Notes under the pieces: model-generated
Told to the model about the DNA's origin: nothing
Database searches by the model: none
Seen by the model: only the letters and a program-made list of their open reading frames with translations
From: a bacterium
GTDB lineage: Bacteria; Ratteibacteria; UBA8468
Assembly: GCA_030672255.1 (NCBI GenBank)
Contig: DAOVGU010000003.1
Coordinates: 1 to 15,981, forward strand
Direction: 5' to 3'
DNA length: 15,981 bases
Shown: positions 1 to 5,765 of the stretch, one piece after another
How the letters are laid out: each line of letters begins with the position of its first letter
Position numbering within the stretch: the stretch's first letter is position 1
Position numbers and translations under genes: made by a program

Positions 1-1
1 G

Positions 2-130
2 ATAAGAATATCGGAATCAATCAGAGGCGAAAAGGAGGTGGTAGAAAGTTTGAATTTAGCCTATGATTCTGTTAAAATAGAGAATGAAAAAGAAGAGGTT
101 CTGGATACTCAGATTGTAACCACAACTTAA
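2..130 (+). CDS. C-terminal tail of an unidentified plus-strand ORF, cut by the left edge
   Basis: An open frame enters from the left edge and runs 42 codons to TAA at 128-130. The peptide is rich in Glu, Lys and Val and ends in DTQIVTTT. It has no motif that I recognise. Its last 59 bases lie opposite the end of the minus-strand ORF at 72-404, so the two would be convergent and overlapping. A 42-codon open frame can arise by chance, so this is only a plausible gene end. The residue mix looks more protein-like than the C-terminus of the opposing ORF. Confidence 0.35.
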   Translation: MRISESIRGEKEVVESLNLAYDSVKIENEKEEVLDTQIVTTT

Positions 131-404
131 AGCCAGGACAAATTACGGCATCTTGAGCATAAGACTTTGCTCTCTCAAAATGAGGAGTAGTTGAAATCCC
201 AGATGTTGGAAATCCACTCTGCTGCCATTGATGTTGTCTAACTTCATATTCTTCTTTTTCTCCTAAGGAAAACGGAAGTCTCGTATCAATTCCAAGTCGA
301 GGATGACTTCGAAATGGCCCTTGTGATTTGGGAATTAATATATCCCCTGCAGCAATTTCTTCTTTTCTTAATGCCCTGTAGAGATATTTATAGCATTCAT
401 CCAT
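72..404 (-). CDS. ADP-ribosyltransferase-fold-like protein, probably truncated
   Basis: 110 residues. The N-terminal 85 have the look of an ADP-ribosyltransferase-type domain: a YRAL segment with Arg10 on the first strand, then PTSGISTTPHFERAKSYA at 66-83. The S-T-T triplet (71-73) followed by an Ala/Tyr-rich helix resembles the STS element of R-S-E-type transferases. The third element, a late strand with the catalytic Glu, should follow, but after residue 85 the sequence turns unstructured (AVICPGFKLW) and stops. Both alternative frames there also stop at once. I infer a 3'-truncated remnant. The ATG at 404 has no clear ribosome site. It lies 93 bp downstream of the restriction-modification gene on the same strand. 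The family call rests on motif resemblance only. Confidence 0.45.
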   Translation of the reverse strand: MDECYKYLYRALRKEEIAAGDILIPKSQGPFRSHPRLGIDTRLPFSLGEKEEYEVRQHQWQQSGFPTSGISTTPHFERAKSYAQDAVICPGFKLWLQSEYPEPLLFHSLF

Positions 405-417
405 AATTTTTTAACTA

Positions 418-480
418 CATTGCTTCTAAATCGGAAGGTTTGCGAGTTGTTAGGTATCTAAGATTAGAAAATATAGATAA
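418..480 (-). other. startless 21-codon open stretch encoding an RKPSDL peptide
   Basis: Between the two minus-strand genes, an open stretch with no usable start reads LTTRKPSDLEAM before TAG (415-417). Fifteen bases of it (427-441) are identical and in the same reading frame to bases 8203-8217, which encode RKPSDL near the end of the helicase-nuclease. It may be a leftover gene end or chance. Confidence 0.2.
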
Positions 481-497
481 CTATGGTGTGGTAACTA

Positions 498-2081
498 TTA
501 AAATAATTTCATCTGGCTTTGTTCCCTTTTTAATCTCTCCTCTGCGGTCTTGCAATATTCTTTTGAGATATCTATACCGATATATCTTCTTTTCAATTTG
601 TATGCCACTAAAGTGGTAGTTCCAACACCACTGAATGGGTCAAGGACAATGTCATTTTGATAACTAAACAACTTCAGTAATCTTCTCACCAATTCTTCCG
701 GAAACATTGCGGGATGGTTATATTTTTTCATATTACCTTCTGGTGCAATATCCCACTTTGCGTAGACCCATTTTTTAAACTCATCTCCTGTAATATCTAT
801 CTTGTTGGAATCACCTATCTTTTTGTGCGATTCTTTACAAAAAACTTCAATAAATTCCCAGGTGTATTTCAAGTATGGCATACTCGGACTTTGCCAACTA
901 CCCCATGCAGTATATTTACAATTGTAATTATGTTTTTCCCAGAGGATTTCGCCTTTCCAGAGCAGTCCTAGTTCCAATAATTGCCTTGAAATAACATGAT
1001 GAGTAGGCATATAGTCCGAAAACAGAGGTTGAACATTAACACAAATTCTCCCGGCAGGTTTTAGAATACGGTAGCACTCCTTCCAAATTCTATTTAATTT
1101 ATCAAAGTAATCTCGCCAGTAGATAGCATCTTTATTTTTATCATTCTCATATTCTAAACCAAAATTATATGGCGGTGAAGTAGTAATAATGTCAACAAAA
1201 TTATCCGGAAATTCTTTTAGTATATCCTCGCTATTTCCACAGATAATCTTATTTACTATGTTAGAGACATCAATTTCGTTGACTTCCGATTTTATTACCG
1301 TTAAATCCTTTGTTCCCTTCCGTATTTTCTCTTTCTGGACTCGGTCAACAACTTTCCTTTCTCTTTTTAAAAGTTTGGAGTCAGGATAAGTCATTAAGCC
1401 TTTCTTATATTCAACAAGAGGTTCCCCTATAACTCTCCTTTTGACATTTTGATTTATAAGCATCGCTTTTCTAAATTGCTCAATCGCATAGTCAAGCCTC
1501 TCATCTCTTAACGGTTTAAAATATTTGGACTTGTGCAAAGGCTTATTGATATCTCTATTTCCATTTAATAAAGTTATAACCTTTATCTCCATTTCCGGAA
1601 AGAGTCTGTTCAAAGTTATTACAGAGTCACTTCCTCTTGCCGCAATTTTCTGACCGTAATCACCACCCAAAAAATTTTCTAATTGCACTATAAAGAAAGA
1701 AATTATGGCAGGAACAGCCCTCTTCAGTAAAGTTGCATCAATCAGAATCCTTTTATACATAGCAACCTCAGTGTAAGATTTACACTCCACGCTAATTCTA
1801 AATGTGCCATCAATATAAATATGGATATCTTGTGATAACTTGTATACCTCATCGTTTGTCTTAATGATGACTTTCTTTTTGTCCATTCTCAACCGACTTT
1901 CATCGGGAGATATTTTTGACCAGGCTATTCTTATAATATCTTTTGTAATATCTTCAACTATTTTACCTTTGGCGTATCTTACAGCACCAGCAGTATCTTT
2001 AGCCCTTCTACCAGCATATAGTTTTTGAGATTCAAGAATGGCTCTCTTATATTCTGACTTAATGTCTTTAATGATTAGCAT
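498..2081 (-). CDS. fused type II restriction endonuclease-DNA methyltransferase
   Basis: 527 residues with two parts. Residues 1 to about 240 carry a PD-(D/E)xK-like arrangement: Glu43 in a helix (KIVEDITKDII), Asp85, then E99-C-K101 at the end of a strand (FRISVECKS), as in restriction endonucleases. Residues about 275-527 form a beta-class amino-methyltransferase: motif IV TSPPYN at 301-306 comes before a HPAMFPEEL segment (456-463), motif I LDPFSGVGTT (480-489) and motif II GIDIS (502-506). The S-P-P-Y form of motif IV is more common in N4-cytosine than in N6-adenine enzymes, so m4C is my guess for the product. One chain would both cut and protect DNA, and no separate specificity subunit is visible. 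The ATG at 2081 follows an AAGGAAA ribosome site. Recognition sequence unknown. Confidence 0.82.
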   Translation of the reverse strand: MLIIKDIKSEYKRAILESQKLYAGRRAKDTAGAVRYAKGKIVEDITKDIIRIAWSKISPDESRLRMDKKKVIIKTNDEVYKLSQDIHIYIDGTFRISVECKSYTEVAMYKRILIDATLLKRAVPAIISFFIVQLENFLGGDYGQKIAARGSDSVITLNRLFPEMEIKVITLLNGNRDINKPLHKSKYFKPLRDERLDYAIEQFRKAMLINQNVKRRVIGEPLVEYKKGLMTYPDSKLLKRERKVVDRVQKEKIRKGTKDLTVIKSEVNEIDVSNIVNKIICGNSEDILKEFPDNFVDIITTSPPYNFGLEYENDKNKDAIYWRDYFDKLNRIWKECYRILKPAGRICVNVQPLFSDYMPTHHVISRQLLELGLLWKGEILWEKHNYNCKYTAWGSWQSPSMPYLKYTWEFIEVFCKESHKKIGDSNKIDITGDEFKKWVYAKWDIAPEGNMKKYNHPAMFPEELVRRLLKLFSYQNDIVLDPFSGVGTTTLVAYKLKRRYIGIDISKEYCKTAEERLKREQSQMKLF

Positions 2082-2111
2082 TTTTCCTTGCTTATAAGTA
2101 ACTACTCCATT

Positions 2112-2141
2112 ATTTTACCACAAGTCCATGGATTATTCCAA
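2112..2141 (-). promoter_or_regulatory. promoter of the restriction-methyltransferase gene
   Basis: On the minus strand, TTGGAA (2136-2141), an 18-base spacer and TAAAAT (2112-2117) lie about 30 bases before the start codon at 2081. The element is nearly the same as the promoter of the MATE operon at 7161-7190, including GGGTTG and AATAATCC. Confidence 0.55.
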
Positions 2142-2172
2142 CCCACCCTACCCCAAAAACAGATAGAAAAAA

Positions 2173-2202
2173 TTGACGGGATTATCAGAAGGAGAATATA
2201 AT
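2173..2202 (+). promoter_or_regulatory. sigma70-type promoter for the DUF6717-like and HEPN genes
   Basis: TTGACG (2173-2178), an 18-base spacer and TATAAT (2197-2202), preceded by a run of six A. It lies about 64 bases before the ATG at 2267. It is a near copy of the promoter at 3443-3472: 35 of 44 bases match over 2167-2210 against 3437-3480. Confidence 0.7.
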
Positions 2203-2266
2203 AAATATAGAAAATGCAGTATTTGTCAAAGTATTTGGGTAGTATAATATATATTAGGAGACTTAG

Positions 2267-2716
2267 ATGATAAAGAAACATAAGGAAATACCGCTAATTC
2301 TTACAATCGCAGTGATATTTGTAGCCTACCTTGCTATCAAGCATTATGGTATGCCAAGGAGATTAGATGCTCCGGCTAATTCGATAATTGTATTGCAGCC
2401 CTACAAGGCTGCTGGCACATGGGTATTTGATGATTTTAGGACCGGGTTAGTACGGGAGCCGTTTGTCTCTGGCATCCCCGAGATAATTGATAGGCTTGTT
2501 TCTGATATTCCGAATGCGGAAAAAGGATTCAGATTGCTTTTCTCAGCCAAGCTTTTTCCAGGCTATCATATAAAACTAATTTGGAGAAGAGCTGAATCAG
2601 GTGGTAATTGGTACTATTGTGAACAATACAAGACTGAAGGATGGCTTTGTCCTTCTTTATTCAGATATTTTAAAGAAGCACCGAGGGAGTTATATGCTAA
2701 GGCGGAGGCGAAATAA
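2267..2716 (+). CDS. membrane-anchored DUF6717-like protein
   Basis: 149 residues. The N-terminus MIKKHKE is followed by one hydrophobic segment at about 9-27, so it is probably anchored by a single helix. The rest (about 40-145) contains VLQPYKAAGTWVFDD, GLVREPFVSGIPEIIDRLV, a LLFSAKLFPGY segment, GGNWYYCEQY and EGWLCPSLFRYF. From memory this matches the uncharacterised DUF6717 family, which has no known function, and the added membrane helix makes this copy distinctive. AGGAGA sits just before the ATG. A sigma70-like promoter lies upstream, and the HEPN gene follows after 41 bases, so the two probably share a transcript. No catalytic motif is obvious. Confidence 0.6.
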   Translation: MIKKHKEIPLILTIAVIFVAYLAIKHYGMPRRLDAPANSIIVLQPYKAAGTWVFDDFRTGLVREPFVSGIPEIIDRLVSDIPNAEKGFRLLFSAKLFPGYHIKLIWRRAESGGNWYYCEQYKTEGWLCPSLFRYFKEAPRELYAKAEAK

Positions 2717-2757
2717 GTGCCGCCGGTTAGCTTAAGCATTAGGCCAAGAAAAAAACA

Positions 2758-3318
2758 ATGTCAAAATACAAGTATGACATCGAACGGGAAGTGAAGATAT
2801 CTTCTTACCTCTACAAAGCTGCGAAACAGGCTTTGGAACTAACCGAGAATTTTGAGAAAGGTTGTCTTTATCAATTCATGGCATCCTTAGTCTTTTCTGC
2901 TTTTGCATTTGAGGCTGGGCTCAATGAGATTGGTGAAAGAGCAATCCCATTTTGGAACGAGCTGGAGTCAATTAAACCTATTCAGAAATTCAAGGTTTTA
3001 GGTGGCTATCTAAAGCTACCGATAGATATGTCACGACGTCCAGGCCAGACCATCACCTTGCTTTTCAAATTTAGGAATACAATGGCTCATGGGAAAATGG
3101 AAAATCTATCTGGGGCAGTAGCCACAAGAAAACCGGATATTCATCCGTCCGAAATTCCTTCATTAAAAACATTTTGGGAGGAATTCTGCACAAAAGAACA
3201 TGCCAAGGAAGCTCTAGAGGATATTAAAAAGATTTTAGAGTCGCTTCGCTCAGCTGCAGGTCTACCGACGAAATATTTCTTAGAGACTCTCGGTGCTGAA
3301 TCATTTCAAAGCATTTGA
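2758..3318 (+). CDS. HEPN-domain-like protein with R-N-x3-H motif
   Basis: 186 mostly alpha-helical residues. Helices at about 12-60 lead to FKFRNTMAHGK, in which R106-N107-x3-H111 matches the Rx4-6H signature of HEPN ribonucleases, including the polar residue right after Arg. A last helix spans about 145-168. HEPN proteins act as toxin RNases, abortive-infection effectors or RNA-processing domains. With the motif intact, RNase activity is possible but not shown. No nucleotidyltransferase (MNT) antitoxin gene lies next to it. The upstream neighbour is the DUF6717-like gene, 41 bases away. The ribosome site is poor (A-rich, no GGAG), so translation may depend on the gene before it. Confidence 0.6.
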   Translation: MSKYKYDIEREVKISSYLYKAAKQALELTENFEKGCLYQFMASLVFSAFAFEAGLNEIGERAIPFWNELESIKPIQKFKVLGGYLKLPIDMSRRPGQTITLLFKFRNTMAHGKMENLSGAVATRKPDIHPSEIPSLKTFWEEFCTKEHAKEALEDIKKILESLRSAAGLPTKYFLETLGAESFQSI

Positions 3319-3367
3319 CTTTATATGATACCTGCTAGCTCATATCCCCCCTACTCCATAATGCATT

Positions 3368-3394
3368 TTACCCTTGAATAACCCCTAAAGAGTA
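3368..3394 (-). repeat. duplicated 3' end of the flavin reductase gene
   Basis: Read on the minus strand, the frame gives FYSLGVIQG followed by TAA (stop at 3368-3370). The true flavin reductase gene ends GYRLGVIQG. At DNA level, 3372-3388 matches 3789-3805 in 16 of 17 bases. A stop closes the frame just upstream, so only about eight codons remain. The two copies are direct repeats bounding the hic region. Confidence 0.5.
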
Positions 3395-3442
3395 AAATTA
3401 TCTTATTATATCTTTGAGTAGTCAATTACCTATGGAAAAAAA

Positions 3443-3472
3443 TTGACAGGGTCGTCAGAATTAAGATATAAT
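3443..3472 (+). promoter_or_regulatory. sigma70-type promoter of the hic locus
   Basis: TTGACA (3443-3448), an 18-base spacer and TATAAT (3467-3472), close to consensus and preceded by seven A. Transcription would begin at about 3479-3480, on the GTG start of the hicA remnant, so the message would be leaderless. Confidence 0.7.
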
Positions 3473-3479
3473 AAATAAA

Positions 3480-3542
3480 GTGAGAGTGCGGGAGGCTATC
3501 AGGATGATAGAAAAGGATGGTTGGTACTTAGAGGTAAAGTAA
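3480..3542 (+). pseudogene. hicA: hicA toxin remnant with internal deletion
   Basis: From GTG at 3480 the frame reads VRVREAIRMIEKDGWYLEVK and stops at 3540-3542. The first 17 residues match the N-terminus of HicA mRNA interferases (compare MKVREVIKxxxKDGWYLV in the family). The next part of the family, with the catalytic G-S-H-x-Q segment and the rest of the double-stranded-RNA-binding-like fold, is missing. The last residues, LEVK, look like a normal HicA C-terminus, so an in-frame deletion of roughly 40 codons would explain it. The product cannot be an active toxin. hicB starts one base after the stop codon. Confidence 0.65.
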
Positions 3543-3543
3543 A

Positions 3544-3753
3544 ATGCACCGTTTTTTAATTGTGATTGAAAAAGCTAAAGGAAACTATTCGGCCTATTCT
3601 CCAGATTTACCTGGTTGTGTAGCTACTGGAACTACTAAGGAAGAGACAGGAAATAACATGCATAAGGCAATTGAAATGCATATTCAAGGTTTATTGAAGG
3701 ATAGTTTGCCTATTCCCAAACCACAAGCCCTCGCTGAATATATTGCAGTTTGA
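3544..3753 (+). CDS. hicB: HicB-family antitoxin, without a functional toxin
   Basis: 69 residues with the compact HicB core: a first strand MHRFLIVIEKAKG, then YSAYSPDLPGCVATGTTKEE, the signature strand-turn of the RNase H-like HicB fold, then a helix (NNMHKAIEMHIQGLLKDS) and the IPKPQ tail. No C-terminal DNA-binding domain is present, as in short HicB forms. The start follows the hicA remnant stop by one base, which suggests translational coupling, and the region upstream has only a weak ribosome site. With its toxin gutted, this antitoxin is an orphan here. It could still neutralise a HicA encoded elsewhere or simply be decaying. Confidence 0.8.
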   Translation: MHRFLIVIEKAKGNYSAYSPDLPGCVATGTTKEETGNNMHKAIEMHIQGLLKDSLPIPKPQALAEYIAV

Positions 3754-3784
3754 ACCTCTAATAATTACCGAATATTTACTTAAC

Positions 3785-4327
3785 TTATCCTTGAATAACT
3801 CCTAACCGGTAGCCTTTCTCCTCTAACAAGAGTTGATAGCCCTCTTCAGAACCTACAGAGATAAGTACTTTCTTTTTTCCCTCAGAAATCCAGCTTGTCA
3901 GGACTTCTCCGGCAAAGATAGTGTGGTCACCGGTATCAAAATAGCCGGAAACCTTGCACTCCAAATTCACCACACACTCCTTAATTAAATCCGGCTTGAC
4001 AAACTTTGCTCTTTTTAGAGTTAAATTTGTCTGCTGGAGTTTATTGATGTTTCTGCCGGAATTAGTACCGCAGAAGAGAACTTCCTTAGCTATATCTCCT
4101 CCCGGAACAGCAAGCACAAATTCACCTGTTTCCATCAGTAACTTATGGCTGTATCTGGTTTTCCCTATAGATATAGCTACCATAGGCGGCTGATAGGAGG
4201 TCTGCATTTTCCAGCCTAAAGCAATGGGATTGGAACGTTCATTCTCTCTATCGTAACATACCACCAAAACAACCCTTGCGGGCCTCCCAAAATAAGATAA
4301 AGCTTCCGAATAACTTACCTCTTTCAT
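3785..4327 (-). CDS. flavin reductase-like (flavoredoxin) FMN-binding protein
   Basis: 180 residues of the split-barrel flavin reductase-like family (Pfam Flavin_Reduct). Visible features: RVVLVVCYD (strand 1), SNPIALGWKMQTSYQPPMVAISIG with the PP turn near the flavin site (32-55), RYSHKLLMETGEFVLAVPG (58-76), and GDHTIFAGEVLTSW (133-146), the usual GDHtiF/GeV segment. The family binds FMN and either reduces free flavin with NAD(P)H or serves as an electron carrier. The substrate cannot be told from the sequence. An AGAGAG ribosome site precedes the ATG. It is the last gene of a four-gene unit, 31 bases after the lipoprotein gene. Its final codons are duplicated about 415 bp away, beyond the hic locus. 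Confidence 0.85.
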   Translation of the reverse strand: MKEVSYSEALSYFGRPARVVLVVCYDRENERSNPIALGWKMQTSYQPPMVAISIGKTRYSHKLLMETGEFVLAVPGGDIAKEVLFCGTNSGRNINKLQQTNLTLKRAKFVKPDLIKECVVNLECKVSGYFDTGDHTIFAGEVLTSWISEGKKKVLISVGSEEGYQLLLEEKGYRLGVIQG

Positions 4328-4358
4328 TAGATATTCTCTCTTTCAGAAAAATGGGGGA

Positions 4359-4913
4359 TTAATACCCGATTTCTCCTGCTATCTTTATAGTTTCACCTTC
4401 TGACCAAGAACCTTCTCCATAACAGATGACCTCAAAAACATATAGACCATTTGCCCAAAAAAGCCTGGTTTGATATTTCTGATCAGGCATACCACTAAAT
4501 ATCTGACAATAAGCACTGTGTCCACTTACTCTTACTTCTTTTAGCTTGAATCCCGGAGAAGAATTTCCACGCTGAAATATGGACTGCATTATTTTACTGT
4601 TTTCAACCCGACGCTTGACCTCTTTTACCGCAACTCTTTTATTTTTATACTTTTGGATTATGATACTAATCATCCTATTGCCTTTTTCATATGCTCCTAT
4701 TGCCATACCTACGGGTCTTTGTCCTTTCATACCTTTAGAGAGTTCCTCTTTATCAAGCTCATTTACTCCTTGTGTTTCGAAGCCGTAACTATCTAATTTA
4801 GGCAATAACATTTTTAGTGAAACATTTGTTGGAGGACTCTCAGTTGAACTGCTACAACCAAATAACAAACCTAAGAACAAAATTGGCAGAATAACCACGA
4901 CTGTCTTTCCCAT
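4359..4913 (-). CDS. predicted lipoprotein of unknown function
   Basis: 184 residues. A signal sequence (MGKTVVVILPILFLGLLFGC) ends in a lipobox LLFGC, so Cys20 should be lipidated after cleavage, and the serines after it do not suggest inner-membrane retention. The mature part has no motif I recognise. It mixes charged helices (ELDKEELSKGMKGQ, VKEVKRRVENSKIMQ) with a short C-terminal region ending in ICYGEGSWSEGETIKIAGEIGY. The general layout resembles small periplasmic lipoproteins that measure or bind something at the membrane, but this is not evidence for a role. A strong AAGGAGGT ribosome site stands before the ATG. It lies 30 bases after the exonuclease-WYL gene in the same operon. Confidence 0.75.
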   Translation of the reverse strand: MGKTVVVILPILFLGLLFGCSSSTESPPTNVSLKMLLPKLDSYGFETQGVNELDKEELSKGMKGQRPVGMAIGAYEKGNRMISIIIQKYKNKRVAVKEVKRRVENSKIMQSIFQRGNSSPGFKLKEVRVSGHSAYCQIFSGMPDQKYQTRLFWANGLYVFEVICYGEGSWSEGETIKIAGEIGY

Positions 4914-4943
4914 AACTATCTACCTCCTTTTTGATGAGTTTCT

Positions 4944-5765
4944 TTAATCTACCATCTTAAAGCTTTTTATGCGGTCCAGGCGGAAGGATTTCTGAATTTT
5001 GTCCAGGTGGCAATAGGCAAGAACATAAATTTTATCATAACTCTTTATTAGAGTCAAAGGGGTTATCTTGCGTAGTTGAAGACCTCTACTGCCTCCTTCA
5101 TAAACCATCTTAATGGGTTGATTTCTTTCTATCGCCTGCGCGAAGAGTTCAAATCCGGCCGGGGGTTCTATATCAAGGGTATCGAAAAATGTAAAGACCT
5201 TTGTTAAGTTGATTAACTCACCAAGGGTTTCGATTTTGGTTTTGGAGATTATTTTAAGAAACAGTTCTTTCACGGAAAAACTATCGGCTAAAGCGCGATG
5301 GAATTTTTCCTGTTTAATACCAAAATGAGCAACCAGTTCGGGAAGACTGTATCTTCCCAATTCAGGATAGGTATTTCGGGCAAGGATAAGCGTGTCCAAA
5401 CACCTATGAGAAGGCTGGGTTATCCTTAAACGCGCAATCTCTATACCCACAAATGAGATATCAAAACAGGCATTATGCGCCAAAAGGATTGTTTCGGACC
5501 CATCAATGAATCTGAGGAATTCAGGGATTACACTTTTTGCTTTTGGTTTATCCTCTACCATCTCATTGGTTATTCCATTGATTTGGGTTATCTCCTCAGG
5601 TATTGGTTCATCAGGATTTATAAGTTTATCAAAGGATTCTGTCCTGCCCTCTTTTAATTTAAATTTTATTCCCGAAAGTTCGATTACTCTCCCGGAGACA
5701 GGAGAAAGTGATGTTGTCTCCGTATCAAAAGCAACAAATGTCAACTCTTCTAACGCTAATGTCAT
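4944..5765 (-). CDS. DnaQ-type DEDDh 3'-5' exonuclease fused to a WYL domain
   Basis: 273 residues. The N-terminal domain (about 8-172) has all three exonuclease motifs: FDTETT with D14 and E16, AHNACFDISF with D102, and HRALADS with H156 and D161. The active site is therefore complete and of the DEDDh class, close to the DNA polymerase III epsilon/PolC exonuclease type. The C-terminal segment (about 205-273) reads AIERNQPIKMVYEGG, RKITPLTLI, KIYVLAYCHLDKIQKSFRLDRIKSF, a WYL-type ligand-sensing domain in which the W-Y-L triplet is I-Y-V. No polymerase or helix-turn-helix is present. Its ATG overlaps the MATE stop by ATGA, so translation is coupled to the exporter. I infer a nuclease controlled by a bound ligand or nucleic acid. 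Confidence 0.85.
   Translation of the reverse strand: MTLALEELTFVAFDTETTSLSPVSGRVIELSGIKFKLKEGRTESFDKLINPDEPIPEEITQINGITNEMVEDKPKAKSVIPEFLRFIDGSETILLAHNACFDISFVGIEIARLRITQPSHRCLDTLILARNTYPELGRYSLPELVAHFGIKQEKFHRALADSFSVKELFLKIISKTKIETLGELINLTKVFTFFDTLDIEPPAGFELFAQAIERNQPIKMVYEGGSRGLQLRKITPLTLIKSYDKIYVLAYCHLDKIQKSFRLDRIKSFKMVD

Noticed and set aside
714..971. Plus-strand ORF opposite the methyltransferase
   Set aside because: It is antisense to a gene with clear motifs, is rich in Phe and Cys, and has no start signal.
2214..2270. 18-codon leader ORF overlapping the DUF6717-like start
   Set aside because: It has no ribosome site and no family resemblance, and such an ORF is expected by chance in an AT-rich leader.
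2717..2757. Possible integron attC-like site (GGTTAGC and CATTAGGCC)
   Set aside because: The core sites do not match the GTTRRRY/RYYYAAC pattern properly, the region is too short, and no integrase is present.
3368..3400. Imperfect TTTTAC/GTAAAA hairpin as a terminator after the HEPN gene
   Set aside because: The stem has a mismatch and a long loop, and the U-run is broken. The sequence is better explained as a copied gene end.
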